From NCBI GenBank assembly GCA_947359465.1, contig OX375872.1:129505083-129569082 (forward strand): 64,000 nt of DNA, given 5' to 3'. The stretch is from Metellina segmentata. Its lineage: Eukaryota; Arthropoda; Arachnida; Araneae; Tetragnathidae. Both the position numbers and the translations under genes were made by a program. The notes under the pieces were generated by a model. The model made no database searches, was not told the DNA's origin, and was given only the letters and a program-made list of their open reading frames with translations. Each line of letters opens with the position of its first letter. The stretch's first letter is position 1. This document shows, piece by piece, positions 22,891 to 34,564 of this stretch.

Positions 22891-24234
22891 TATCTTAAGA
22901 GAAATTATATCGAGAATGGATGTTAAATTAATAAGAAGTCACTAGTGAGGAAAAGTAATTTTGTTGATTTAATTATCCATTATGATTCGGGTTTTTCTTT
23001 AAATACCACATAGTTATTACAAAATCTGCATGCTGTAAACTTCGTTAGATCAAGAAGAAACTGGAAATTTTTGTAATACCAACACTGTAAATTTACTATA
23101 TAATGTTTATGTTAGATCGGAACTGGAATATGGAATCTTGTTACGACTGTCTTATACATACTTTGAAACTCCGTAAAGACATTACTTTGCGAAAGTATTT
23201 TTACATTTTACAAAAAAATAAACTTTATCTGCGTTTTTTAGATACCTGTATTGATTTTAACGTCTTCGGGTATATCATCAGATATTGTCAATTATTTTTT
23301 GTCAAACCTTTAAAATAGAATGTATACAACAATTTTGCTTCAATTAGATTTTTCCAACTGTGCAATTCTTTATATATATAGGTTGGTATACTTTTGGCCG
23401 TTTTCAATAAATAGGTAATTTGCTTCAATGAAGTGTTTTGTGTAAAATACTTTTTACATGTGTATTTCATTTCTTGTATTTTATAATCACACTTTTTTGT
23501 TTTCTATATATAATTTTACATATTTCTGTAGAGAAACAACAATTAAGTAAATAAATAAATGTGAAGAACAATTAAGAATAATTCAATCAAGGTCAAACTC
23601 ATTTACGGAACCTTGAAACGATGGTATTGACTACGAGAAAAATCCGGAGGTACTAATATCTATTTAACCTTAATAATTGAATTAGGGTTAAAATAAATCG
23701 ATTAATTTAATAATTATCTGTCTTTAAAAGTCTGATAAAGACAATGACACGTGTAATAAGGGATTTTAAATTATTTTTGTTTGAACAATAACCCTAATCA
23801 TTACATATTAAATCACTGGATTACACAATAAATCACTGGATTAAATTGCATTTAGAAAAATTAGCGAAAAATGAGTAGTAGTAAAAAATTAACCTATTTA
23901 ACAGCTTTAAATAATTTCTAGATTTTTAAAAGAAATCTCCATATTTATAAATAAAATTTAGCTAAGACAGCTATTAGTTTTTCAGAAATTATTTAACTAA
24001 TCCAATGTAATTACGATTATACACTATTCGAAACTAATTTAGTAAAAATTATATAATGATTTTGAACAATAATACTAGGTTTCCTTAGCGTTAACGTTTT
24101 AAGAATTATCGAAAAAGATCAGAAGTTATGCAAATAATAAATTTTTCAAAGAGCCTTTATTTGCTTGTCCGAAATATTATAGTCATAGGTTTTAAAAATA
24201 TTTTTGAAAACGGCTATCAGATAAAAAATTTTAT
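22891..24234. other. Very AT-rich stretch, nothing recognised
   Basis: No gene, RNA or strong repeat identified. Frames of 60-71 codons overlap on both strands. Confidence 0.5.
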
Positions 24235-24515
24235 CATATAACTTATTATTTTACTATCAGAATCCTAATTCGATTATTTAAAAAAGTATTCTACATGTTT
24301 TCATAGCGACTATTTCATAAGTATCACATATTTTCTCAACGCGATTATTTAAATAAGTATTCGTTAAACAAGGATTTGTCATTTCTACATCACATTTATA
24401 CAATATAAAACATGTTCTCTTCACGATTATTTTAACAAGTATCCGACATTTTCACATCACGATTGCTTAAATAACATTTACTTAACGCTATCATTTAAAC
24501 AAGTCAACTTTATAG
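24235..24515 (+). repeat. Weak tandem repeat, about 50-60 bp units
   Basis: CGATTATTTAAA-AAGTATTC, ACATTTTC-CATC-CGATTA and similar variants recur about five or six times. Copies are strongly diverged. Confidence 0.5.
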
Positions 24516-25555
24516 AAATATATTTTCGAATAGAAACTAAAAATATTCAGATATGATGTATTTATTATTTAGGTGCTGAGGCTATGATTAATAAATTAAT
24601 TTGAACTGATTTTTAGATGACAATTATTCATTTATTAGAAACGTTATTAAGTTTGACATCTATTGAATTGCAAGTAAGTTAGCCTAATTATTATATATAT
24701 AATGCCTACAATATTCCAACCCCATGGAATCTCTTACATGATTTACAGCCTAACTTGCTTCTAAATCTGTACACATACCGGTTATTCATTGTCTAAAATT
24801 TTAGCTTATTCTTAATCTCTTTCATCAATGCAAGAAACAAAGTTTATAAATTAAAAAATATACATTATCTTATTAAAAATATTTTAAAGATATGCTCTCA
24901 AACAAGAGGATAGTTTTGTTATAAGAACAAAAAAATTTCTATAAACTTAGATTCAAACAATTAATCTTATAATTAAACAATTTTCAAAGAAAAAACAAAC
25001 CGCTCTTTTTAAAGCATGCGTAAAGTAGCTTTCCGGACTGAAATATGTTTTCCGAATGTCCACTCCCCAAATAGAAGCACCGAACTAAAAACCCTTACAA
25101 ATAGAACTAAAAGAGCTGTTATAAATCGTTGCTTTATGAAGAAAAGAATCAGACAGTTTAGTTTTCATGTGGATTAACTTTCAAGTGTTAGGAGTATTTG
25201 CAGAAAAATAAGCCGAAATCGCTTTGACAACATAGAAGTTCCACAAGATAATCTTAGTTGGTCAAAGAAAGTTATAAAAAGTAGTCAGGGTATTTCTATT
25301 ATCTGTGCTGACAGAAAGTCCAAGGAAAATACACGCTTCAATTTTAACTTGTGAAGAAGAATCCTTAAAAATTTAGAAATAAAACTTTTGGCTTAAAACA
25401 AAAAGGTAGCTAACATTTTACATCGGGGGTTTTCTCCGTTAAATAGGGATGATTTCGTTTAAATAAAGATATTAATAAGCAAAATGAACTAAAAAGCTAA
25501 CATCACGTTTTAATCAGTGTTCACCTCTAAAGCCGAACGAAATTGGATTCAAGTT
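24516..25555. other. AT-rich stretch, nothing recognised
   Basis: No gene or repeat identified. Confidence 0.5.
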
Positions 25556-25775
25556 TTAACCCTTCAAGTGGTTTCGACGAGATATCTCGTCCATCAAGAC
25601 CTGAGTAATTTCTCTAGCGACACGATATATCGTCATTAAGATATTGGCAATTTTTTTTATGACAAGGAGATCAAAATCTGGTCAGTTTTCTTCTAATGAC
25701 GTGAAATCTTGATGCTCTGCTAATGTTTTTGCTGGTAGTGAGATACCACATCAAGGCAACCACCAGGAAAGTTAA
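25556..25775. mobile_element. TTAA-bounded palindromic element, 220 bp
   Basis: The left end TTAACCCTTCAAGTGGTTTC and right end AACCACCAGGAAAGTTAA form terminal inverted repeats bounded by TTAA on both sides. Inside are a perfect GACGAGATATCTCGTC, then CACGATATATCGTCATTAAG and a degenerate unit. Spacers include TCAAGACCTGAGTAATTT. Confidence 0.75.
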
Positions 25776-26890
25776 ATCTGTTTGTAAATAGAGGCTTGAT
25801 TGTGTTTTAACTTAATATTAGCAGTATACATTACAATGTGAACTTCGGTTTTATAATAAGAAAAATATTAAAATTCCAACATATCGATTAAAACAAATTC
25901 TATTAATGAAATATAACTGCTCTGATATTATTTGTCTACATTTTTCTTTAAAATTACCGAATTACCGTAGTGGAACAAGTACAATTTTAGAGGGAGAAAA
26001 GGAAGAGATTTCAAGTCACCAAATTCAAGTTATCCAAGAACAAACTGGATTACGAAGCTTTCAGGATAATTCAAAGCTGTCCATTCCTTAATACTTCGTG
26101 TATTACAATCAGAGGTATTTCAATAACTCGCATCTTCAAGAAAAATGACCAACTCAAAAAGTTTAATCCGACAGCAGGCCCAAAAAGAGAATTGAAACTA
26201 ATCACGTTCTCGCACACAAACGAATGAAAACCTTATTCAAAGTTGATAGTACGAATTGTAAAACCTTCAAAACAGAGACTCATCAGGATATAAAAACTTC
26301 GTTAATGTAAAAGATCATCGAAGGCCCTTTTGGTGGACATCAGAACAGTCACTGTTATCCTGATGGCGGTGACGGTCTCTTTCACTGACGGAGTATAACT
26401 CGTAGAGATTCATCACATCTTCAATAAAGACGAGTCAGAATGTCTCGGTAATTCGTTCTGTTAATGGCATACATTGTTGTTTTAAAAATTAAATTCACAT
26501 TTTGAGTTATGAGAGATTTAGGTTCATCAAGATTATTTAGTTCGTCCTTAATGAGTTTATCGAAAATTGTCTACACGCATGATATTGAAGATATGTTAAG
26601 ATTCATATTAATAGCATAGTTTTGAAATACTAATATTTACTTCGGAAAACTTATGGAAAAACGCACACAATTGATACTGTGTTTAACAAGCATAGAAATT
26701 GAAAAACAAGACCTCTTAAAATTACCTGCAGAATTATACACAATAATGAATTGGACTTTGTATCTATTTGAAACCAGGGGAAGCGGGATAAGCGTAGTTC
26801 TAGCGTTCAATTTACAGTTAAACCTGTTTCCCTTCACTTGCCTGCTTTCATGTGCAGATTCAAATAAACTAGGCTTTCATTAATAACTTG
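25776..26890. other. AT-rich stretch, nothing recognised
   Basis: Short frames at 25906-26091 and 26637-26883 overlap on opposite strands and show no family resemblance. Confidence 0.5.
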
Positions 26891-28010
26891 CAAAACAGTA
26901 GTTAAAGGTACATTATTGCCAGACGGTTTTGAGTAAGCTTAAACTTTTGAAAAGAAAGTAAATCTCAAACATTCATCAGTGAAAATATGTCATTGCCCAG
27001 TTTTAAATCGACTCAAACCTTTGAAACCAAAGTAATTCTCAAAAATTCCATAGTGAAAAGTACTGTTCCCAGATTTAAACTTTTAAAGACGAAGTAATTC
27101 TAAAAAATTAGTAAAGTGAAAAGTGTGTTATTGCGCATATTTATTAACTCGGTTTTTAAAGTTTCAAACCAAAGTAAATATTAAAAAATCAGTATAGAAA
27201 GTAGGCTATTAACCAGATTTAAGTTCATCTAGACGTGAAACCAAAGTAATTCTCAAAATTTCAGTAAAGAAAGGTACATTATTACTAAAAAGGTTTTAAA
27301 TCGTCTAAAGCTTTTAAAAACAATTAATTCCTGAAAATACAGAACTGAAGGATTCATTATTGCCCAAAGCCTCTTAAATTGTTTAAAACTTTTGATATTC
27401 AATTCTTGAAATACAGTAGGGAAAAGTACATTGCCCCAAAGATCTTAAAACATGTAAATTTTGTAAACCAGAAAAATATTCAAAAATTTTGCAGTAGAAA
27501 GTACGTTATTGCCCTGATTTAAACTTTTAAAATAAACCAAAATAATTCTTAAAAATTCAACAAAGAAGTCGTTATAGTCCAAACTTTTATACTTTTGAAC
27601 CAAACCGAATTCTTAAAAATTCAGCAATGAAAAGTTGTTACTGTTCAGATTTAAATTACGCTTACAAACTTTTGAAACCAAAGTAATTCTTAAAAATCGA
27701 GCTTTGAAATCAAAATAATTCTAAAACATTTCGCAGTGAAAAGTACGTTAATGCACAGATTTAAACTTTTGAAACAAACCAAAGCAATTCTTAAAATTTC
27801 AACAGTGAAAAGTTCGTTATTTTCCAGACTTTAAATTTTTAAAACAAACCATAGCAAAAAATTCTTAAAAACTCAGCAGTGAAAAGTATGTTATCAGCCA
27901 GATTTAAGTAGACTTAAAAATTTTGAAACCGAAGTAATTCTCAAAAATCGAACTCTGAAAACAAAGTAGCTCTCGAAAATCGAAGTTCGAAACCAAAGTA
28001 ATTCTTAACA
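26890..28010 (+). repeat. Tandem array, roughly 15 diverged units of about 65-75 bp
   Basis: Each unit carries AAACTTTTGAAACCAAAGTA, ATTCTCAAAAATTCAGCAGT, GAAAAGTACGTTATTGCCCA and GATTTAAA. In places (about 27680-28000) units are shortened to an ATCGA-TTTGAAA-CAAAGTAATTCT core. Confidence 0.8.
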
Positions 28011-29740
28011 ATATCGATAGAGTTACGTGCTTTAGTTTAAATGCAAGTTAAGGAAATTGAGGGACTTAGAAAAACCATTCTGTGTCTTAGTATTTTGAAT
28101 TTTAAAACATCCATACACGTTATATTGCATCTTGTCGAATAAACGGATAACTCTTAAAGTAAATTTCACAGGATAGATAAAATTCGGGTTAAATTTACAT
28201 GTATTGCATTTCAAACGTAAGTTAAAGTTGAGTAAGGCGCTATGAACCCGCATCCTACCCAATCGCACCTTTGAAAAAATAACAACTCAAAAGAATTAAA
28301 ATTTCATTCTAGACAAAACTAAACCGGATATTAAAGCATAACTCCCAGATGTCTGTAAAAAAATGCATAGTATATTTCCCGACTTAATTTCTGATTTGCT
28401 AAGTTTAATTGAATTCTCCTCTGTCATTAAAGAGATTAAATTTTCATTTTAACTGTGCCTCTTTTATCAAGGTGTAATTACAAGGACGAATTAAATTTGG
28501 AAAAACACTTTATAAGGTTTCTGAATTATGAAATACTATTTATTTTTTAAACTTGACTTGCTTCTATTCAAACACCAAATCATAACAAAATATCTAGTCC
28601 TTGGTGTGAATAAATTCTAGTAGTTTTTAAAAGTTGCTGAAATTTGAAGGGCAAAATAATTTCGGATTAATGTAACAAACCTAACAAATCATACTATTCG
28701 TGTTATTTAAGCATGAAATGCCATTTTTTTTTACAGATTCGTACTTCAATGAAATAGAAGTTAATTATTTTGATTTATCTGTAAATATTTGCAAATACAT
28801 CCATCTGTTCTTGTGGTTCAACACAAGAACGGATCGATATATTTGAAAGAATGTTAGCATGTACTTATTATATTTATTAATGATTATAAGTGCATGTGTT
28901 TTTTCCTTTGATATTTTTTATCCTTACAATAAGAGGATTTATAGGCTTAAAAATACTTTATTTCAATACACTCGACAAAACATACCTATGAATATCTGCT
29001 ACACTATTGTTATTATATACTTTATACTAGATGTGTTACATATTTTCTTTTAATTAATTTGAGTATAATGAAGTAATCGCGTTACAAACTGCACTTTTGA
29101 CGCAACGTTTAAATCTTATGTAATTGAAAACATAAATAGGTAAATTCTGTAAATGATGCCTGTAATTATTATGCCATAAAATGCAAGATTATAATCTTAA
29201 AAATCTGAAACTAACTAAAATTCTTTTACTCAGTATAATGTATAATGTGGGGATATATGACAGAAAAAATGTCTACTGAAACTTAGACTTTTTCTTAGAT
29301 TTTAGACCAAATATCCGTCAGCGCGATGGATATTACTTGAGAGTTTTTTTAATTCAAACAATGGAATGTTGTTGCTGAAATGCTTTTCCATAAAAGCAAC
29401 GATATGATTAACATGAGTTAATTAATTTAAATCATGCTTTGCACACATAAAACTCCAAAATCTAAATGTTAAATGAAGAATAAATTAACTTGAGTTGGGT
29501 CATGGGATACGAAATAAACTTGCTATGAAAATATAGTATCAGCATTGTAACTCGAAAAGTCAATTAAACACTTGGATAGCGCCCAGTACGTTATGGAGGC
29601 GAACATTAAAAACGATTGTTAATATTGGTTAACAAGGGAAAAACAAAATTTGCTCATTTAAATTTTGTAAATTAATTAGTGCTGTTTAAAATTTCAAATA
29701 TTTGATTTATTTTCAGTTTTAATGACAAGCTAATTCTTTT
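28011..29740. other. AT-rich stretch with one perfect hairpin
   Basis: No gene was recognised. At 28803-28834 ATCTGTTCTTGTG and CACAAGAACGGAT form a 13-bp stem (one G-T pair) around a 6-base loop, unusual in otherwise structureless AT-rich DNA. Confidence 0.5.
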
Positions 29741-31315
29741 AACGACAGTTTTGATTCATGTAAAAACAGTTAAACTATGACTGAGATATTGCTTTTTAGT
29801 CACATTACCTTTGTTTGCTAGAGCCATGGAAATATAATCTGTCAGCATATTATGTAAAAAAGATATAGTAATATAATTACCCAGTTTTCTTCTAAGAATC
29901 TACAGAGCTAGTTTATAGATTATGGTTATTTATGTTAACAGTATTACATTTTCAACGGAAGCATCAGTTATTGTACGATAAATTATTTAAGATAGGCTTC
30001 GTTATGATTTCGATTTCTATTCAAAAGTGGATTTTCGCTAGGGCAGTTTTTATTTTGCAATGTAAACACTTGCAGCATATTACGTAGATAAGGAAGGTTT
30101 AGTATTATTACCAACTATCTTCTAAGAATATACAGTATTAGTTTACAATTTACGATTAATTAATAAGAATATTGCATTTTTAATGCATAGATCTTTTTAT
30201 ATCAGGTTTACTTAACTGATTTGGATTTTTAGTCAGAAGAGAAATTATTTTAGGACAATTGCTATTTTACAGAATAAACTCTTGAAGAATATTTTGTAAG
30301 AAATATGTAATTACTCAATTCTCTTCCAAGATATACATGGCTAATTTAATTTATGATTATTAGGTTTAAGATTATTGCATTTTAATTAAGCATATGCACA
30401 ATTTATTATTTAAAATCGATTTTGTTACGATTTGGATTACTAATCAAAAGAAGTTATCCTAGGACATTTCATTTTAGAGTAAACACTTGCAGCATAATTA
30501 TATAAGAATGAGAGAGAGGTATAGTTACCTAAATCTTCCAAGATATAGTTAGTGTTCTACTGATTATTTATATTAAGAGTATTGCACTTTTAAACAAACA
30601 TCTAGTTTTTTTCAGATTAAGATAGTTTTTTTTCTATGATTTGAATTTCTAGTTAAAATAGAAGTTATGAGTATTAACACTTACGGCATACTATATAAAA
30701 AAGATATAACATAATTACCCAACTCTTCCGCGATATACAGGACTAGTTTAATGTATGATTATTTATATTAAGATTATTGTGCATTTTTTTAACCAAGCGT
30801 TAGTTATTTGTGAGATTATTTATGATCAGTTTTTTGTTATGATTTGGAGTTCTAGTTAAAATACAAATTACGAGTAAGCACTTGAAGCATATTACATTTA
30901 TGAAAGATATAACATAAAATTACCCAAAATTCATCCGAGATATACAGGACTAGTTTAATTTACAATTATTTTATTAGGAGTACTGCATTTTCAATCAAGC
31001 ATTAGTTATGTGAGATTATTTAAGAAAGATGTTGTTATATTTGGATTTTTCTAGTCACTTAGAGCATATTATATAAGAAAGATAATATAATTACCCAATT
31101 CTCATCCAAGACTTACAAGACTAGTTTAATTTATATTAAGAGGTGCATTTTGAAACAGTTTTGTTATGATTTGGACTTCTAGTCAAAAGAGCAGTTATGC
31201 TAGATATTTTTTATTTACACATAGTGGATTAAAAGGTATTTACAGCAGTTATCTGCGCGATGAGTATGTACACAAATATACAGTTAGAAAGGAAATGATC
31301 ACTAGAGTTAATTAC
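29741..31315 (-). repeat. Satellite array of about 205-bp units running up to the FoxA stop codon
   Basis: Units share TTATGATTTGGATTTCTAGT, CAAAAGAGAAGTTAT, GTAAACACTTGCAGCATATT, AAGAAAGATATA-ATAATTAC, CCAA-TCTCTTCCAAGATATA, CAGGACTAGTTTAATTTA and TGATTATTTATATTAAGA. The GATTTGGA landmark recurs near 30005, 30215, 30427, 30635, 30838, 31035 and 31163, with an older copy near 29745. The last unit continues to GTTAATTACCTACAT, overlapping the FoxA stop codon, so the gene's 3'UTR is satellite-like. Confidence 0.8.
31210..31215 (-). terminator. Candidate polyadenylation signal of FoxA
   Basis: TTTATT on the plus strand gives AATAAA on the coding strand, about 100 bases after the stop codon. AT-rich satellite DNA yields many such hexamers, so use of this one is a guess. 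Confidence 0.35.
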
Positions 31316-32701
31316 CTACATGCCCGAAGTCGTCGACTGGTGGACAGAATATAACGATGAGTGATAGTAGGAGGAGGGATCGTTGGGCAAGGAGTGCTGT
31401 CCTCCCGGGCCTACAGGTGACAGGGGTGCATATGCCCCGTACTGAACCATGTCGTACAGTTTCATGTCGGCTTTGTTCTCGCTAGCGATGATGTTGTTGA
31501 TGGAAAAGGGGTGGTTGGAGGGATTAAAGTGAGGGTCCGTTTTGAGCTGCCCAGCGGCCAGCATCCCCGAGTGGAGGACGGCTGCTTCCGTAAGATTCCT
31601 GGGGTGGATGGCGGCTAGCTGGTGCTCCAGGGCGGCGTGGTGCATGCCCCCCTGGCCGTTGATGGGCGGGCTGCAGCAAGAGGGGTCCTCGGCCTTGCAG
31701 GCCTCGACCAGGTGCGAGTGTGGGGTCATCTGGTGTCCGGCGTAGGGCTGCGGGTGCATGGGGCTGCTGTTTGGGGTGCCGCGCTGCACGTGCGGGTGCG
31801 GCTGCAGGTGGTGGGGCGGCGGCTGGTGCGGGCTGTCGCCGCCGCCCTTGCCGCTGGGGGACGGGCTGCTGCTGCTGCTTTGCGAGCTCTTGGTGGCCTG
31901 CCGCACGGCCTCCTTCTTCTCGCACTTGAAGCGCTTCTGCCTCCGCAGGTAGCACCCGTTCTCGAACATGTTCCCGGAGTCCGGGTGCAGCGTCCAGAAG
32001 CTGCCCTTGCCCGGTTTGTCCGGCGTGCGCGGCACTTTGACGAAGCAGTCGTTGAAGCTGAGGCTGTGCCGGATCGAGTTCTGCCAGCGCTGCTGGTTCT
32101 GGCGGTAATAGGGGAAGAGGTCCATGATGAACTGGTAGATCTCGCTCAGCGTCAGCATCTTGCTGGGGCTGTTCTGGATGGCCATGGTGATCAGGGAGAT
32201 GTACGAGTAGGGCGGCTTCGCGTGCGAGTAGCTTCGGCGGTAGGTCTTGTCCGCCCGGGCGCGCTGAAGGGCGGCGGTCGCAGCGCCCGCGGACCCGTCG
32301 CCCGCGCCGGCTCCGAAGTCGCGCCCGGACACCAGTGGCGCGTTCATGCCGCCCAGCCCCGGCATGGAGCCCATGCAGGCCGGCGAGGCCATGCCGTTCA
32401 TGCTCTGGTTCAGGGAGTTCATGCCCCCCAAGGGGGTCATGGCCGTCATGGTGGGTGACATGCACGAGCCGGCGCTGCCGCCGACGCCCATGCCCATCCC
32501 GGGCGCGGGGCCCATGCCGCCCATGGCGGACGCCGACATCATGTTCGTGCCGAAGCTCTGCGGCGAGTAGTTCATGCCGGCCATGCTCATTGAAGACGCC
32601 GTGGCACTGTTCATGCTGTAGCTGTTGCTCATAGCGCTCATGGGCTGCATGGTGCCCATGCTGCAGCTCGAGTCCGGGTAGCCCTTGTGGCCGAGCATCA
32701 T
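31316..32701 (-). CDS. FoxA: FoxA / fork head (HNF3-type) winged-helix transcription factor, single coding exon
   Basis: This is a nuclear pioneer transcription factor of the forkhead family; in arthropods FoxA acts in gut and terminal ectoderm development (family knowledge). The 461-residue frame is unbroken. Residues 1-125 are Met-, Ser- and Gly-rich, as in FoxA N-terminal activation regions. The forkhead domain spans about 160-260, from [17 protein letters not shown] to [11 protein letters not shown], with recognition helix [15 protein letters not shown] at 206-220. A Ser/Gly/His/Pro-rich linker follows. The conserved FoxA C-terminal block HPFSINNII plus KADMKLYDM lies at 397-418. The start is well supported: tandem ATGs with an in-frame TGA 14 codons upstream (32741-32743). 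Length is typical of the family (about 430-510). No intron interrupts the coding region. GC content is far above the surroundings. FoxA identity is sure; species is not. Confidence 0.97.
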   Translation of the reverse strand: MMLGHKGYPDSSCSMGTMQPMSAMSNSYSMNSATASSMSMAGMNYSPQSFGTNMMSASAMGGMGPAPGMGMGVGGSAGSCMSPTMTAMTPLGGMNSLNQSMNGMASPACMGSMPGLGGMNAPLVSGRDFGAGAGDGSAGAATAALQRARADKTYRRSYSHAKPPYSYISLITMAIQNSPSKMLTLSEIYQFIMDLFPYYRQNQQRWQNSIRHSLSFNDCFVKVPRTPDKPGKGSFWTLHPDSGNMFENGCYLRRQKRFKCEKKEAVRQATKSSQSSSSSPSPSGKGGGDSPHQPPPHHLQPHPHVQRGTPNSSPMHPQPYAGHQMTPHSHLVEACKAEDPSCCSPPINGQGGMHHAALEHQLAAIHPRNLTEAAVLHSGMLAAGQLKTDPHFNPSNHPFSINNIIASENKADMKLYDMVQYGAYAPLSPVGPGGQHSLPNDPSSYYHSSLYSVHQSTTSGM

Positions 32702-32826
32702 GTCGGAAGTTGTCGGGTAAGACGCGCTAGCACACGCGCTTCATCCGACTGGAAAACAACAACTCGATCAGGGGGTCCGACCGGGTGACCTCGGCGGCCT
32801 GGGTCGAGACCACGTGCGATGGCCGT

Positions 32827-32833
32827 GTAAACA
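32827..32833 (+). promoter_or_regulatory. Forkhead-type site GTAAACA upstream of FoxA
   Basis: GTAAACA fits the forkhead core (RYMAAYA) and lies about 125 bp before the start codon; GACAAAC follows 13 bases later. This would suit auto-regulation, a known habit of FoxA genes. A 7-base match alone is weak evidence. Confidence 0.3.
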
Positions 32834-33002
32834 CTCGACCGACAAACGGATCGCTACGGTAAGTGAGTGACTTTTGCAATCCTGGGCACTCGTGGAAGCG
32901 CTTCGGCTCAACTCCGACCGTAGAGTGTCAGCCTTAGGTAAATATGGAAAGGCACACAAAACCAAGTTCTCACCACTCCGACCTGGAACTACGCCCCTCT
33001 GC

Positions 33003-33010
33003 ATGCAAAT
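33003..33010 (+). promoter_or_regulatory. Perfect octamer ATGCAAAT (POU-type site)
   Basis: An exact octamer sits within the GC-rich flank about 300 bp upstream of the FoxA start. AT-rich words are rare inside this island, which makes it stand out. Function is inferred. Confidence 0.35.
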
Positions 33011-33056
33011 CCTCCTCCGGATCACTAACGACATCCACGGCGCCGCCCACCGCCGG

Positions 33057-33080
33057 TGACGTAAGCGGCGCTCGCCCAAT
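33057..33080 (+). promoter_or_regulatory. CRE-like TGACGTAA next to a CCAAT box
   Basis: TGACGTAA (33057-33064) and CCAAT (33076-33080) lie 11 bases apart in the GC-rich flank, an arrangement common in proximal promoters. This could mark the core promoter about 360 bp above the start codon. Confidence 0.35.
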
Positions 33081-33250
33081 CGGAAACCGCCTACCGGCCC
33101 GCCTGTATCACGTCCGGGGCGGGGTTTCGGGGCCTGTCTTCCATCTGATTCTCGTCACTGCTCTTCGTTCGCTCGCAGGCCGAGGGTGCGATTAGGCGTT
33201 CACCTAATTATCGGCTTGCTGGTCGGAGTCAACAGAGCAGGCCGGGGCCT

Positions 33251-33489
33251 TTTTTACTCTTTCTGGGGAGGAAATTAGAGAATGCTTTTTGATTCGGCTT
33301 TGTTGACTTACAATGAGGCTGTTTGTATATTTATGTCACAATGCGAACGCGCCATAATCAAGTTGGAAAAAGGAACCAGTTCAATTGATTAGCGACTTTG
33401 TTTGTTGCTTTGGCTCCTCTTCTATGGAAATGGGAAGGCTGCTTCATTCACGTCATCACGCTCTTATAAGAAATGTCGTCTCCTTAGAT
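33251..33489. other. Transition from GC island to AT-rich flank
   Basis: No repeat or gene recognised; this is candidate upstream regulatory DNA of FoxA by position only. Confidence 0.35.
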
Positions 33490-33740
33490 TTTTATCAGGT
33501 GTTTATTTTCCCCGTCACCAGTTGAAAAGTAAATAAGTTTCTGATAAATAGCCGTTAACACTACCCAAACAAGCCCCTTTATTTGTAATATTCAATTCCT
33601 CTTGTGTATTTCCCCCTTTCGTACCACAGTTAAACTTTCCTTGAGTGCATGTCCATTACTTGTATGCCTCGTGTTTTTCCGCACCTTTGCCAAATATGGC
33701 TCTCTCTCTCTCTCGCGCCTTTCAAAAACCTAACCAACTT
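33490..33740 (+). repeat. SINE-2-like segment, left copy flanking the 84-bp array
   Basis: It contains TGTTTATTTTCCCC, CTGATAAATAGC-GTTAACAC, TGCATGTCCATTACTTG, TTTGCCAAATATGGCTC and a short CT run (33702-33714). A homologous segment lies at 34565-34880 beyond the 84-bp array, about 1075 bp away. The CCATTACTTG and CCAAATATGG words tie it to SINE-2. Confidence 0.6.
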
Positions 33741-34400
33741 AATATAGTGTTCCATGCGTAAATTACAGTTTAGGAAATATATTTAAACGCCAGATCGGTC
33801 TTGTACAAACCTAACCAACTTAATATAGTGTTCTAAACAAAAATTAATGTTTAGAAAATATAAATATATAGACACCAGATAAGTTTTGCTGCAAAAACTT
33901 AACTAACACAATGTAGTGTTCCATTCATAAATTAATGTTTAGAAAATATATTTAAACGCCAGATCGATCTTGCTGCAAAACCTTAACTAACTTAATGTAA
34001 TGTTCCATTCATAAATTAATGTTTAGAAAATATATTTAAACGCCAGATAGGTCTTGTTGCAAAATATTAACTAACTTAATGTAATGTTCCATTCATAAAT
34101 TAATGTTTAGAAAATATATTTAAACGCCAGATAGGTCTTGTTGCAAAATATTAACTAACTTAATGTAATGTTCCATTCATAAATTAATGTTTAGAAAATA
34201 TATTTAAACGCCAGATAGGTCTTGTTGCAAAATATTAACTAACTTAATGTAATGTTCCATTCATAAATTAATGTTTAGAAAATATATTTATACGCCAGAT
34301 CGATCTTGCTGCAAAACCTTAACTAACTTAATGTAATGTTCCATTCATAAATTAATGTTTAAAAAATATAATTAAACGCCAGATCGGTCTTGTTGCAAAA
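33727..34400 (+). repeat. Tandem array, 8 units of 84 bp
   Basis: GTTTAGAAAATATATTTAAA recurs at 84-bp steps (33767, 33849, 33937, 34021, 34105, 34189, 34273, 34357), with GCCAGATAGGTCTTGTTGCA, ACTAACTTAATGTAATG and TTCCATTCATAAATTAAT. The units starting at 34021, 34105 and 34189 are identical; outer units are diverged. Recent expansion therefore came from the centre of the array. Confidence 0.93.
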
Positions 34401-34564
34401 ACCTGACAGTAGAATAACAAAGCATACCAATCACGATAGAAATGTTTGTTTTCTTCCACTCGCGAATTGATAAAAGTGTTATGTCAAATACCTTGATCAA
34501 TATCACTTGTATAAATAAGCTTCTTAGTACATGTTGTTTAGACATACGAAGTATTTAAATATTA

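Larger units (their letters stand above)
32702..33250 (-). promoter_or_regulatory. GC-rich 5' flank and presumed promoter/5'UTR of FoxA
   Basis: The high-GC, CpG-rich composition of the coding exon continues about 550 bp upstream and then drops sharply near 33250. The flank holds an E-box CACGTG (32811-32816), a forkhead-type GTAAACA, an octamer, a cAMP-response-like site and a CCAAT box. I see no convincing TATA box. The transcription start cannot be placed from sequence alone. Confidence 0.6.

Noticed and set aside
31524..32465. Long open frames (313 and 278 codons) overlapping FoxA in other frames and on the opposite strand
   Set aside because: They arise from the high GC content and codon bias of the FoxA exon; their products are low-complexity Arg/Ala/Gly/Pro-rich and match no family.
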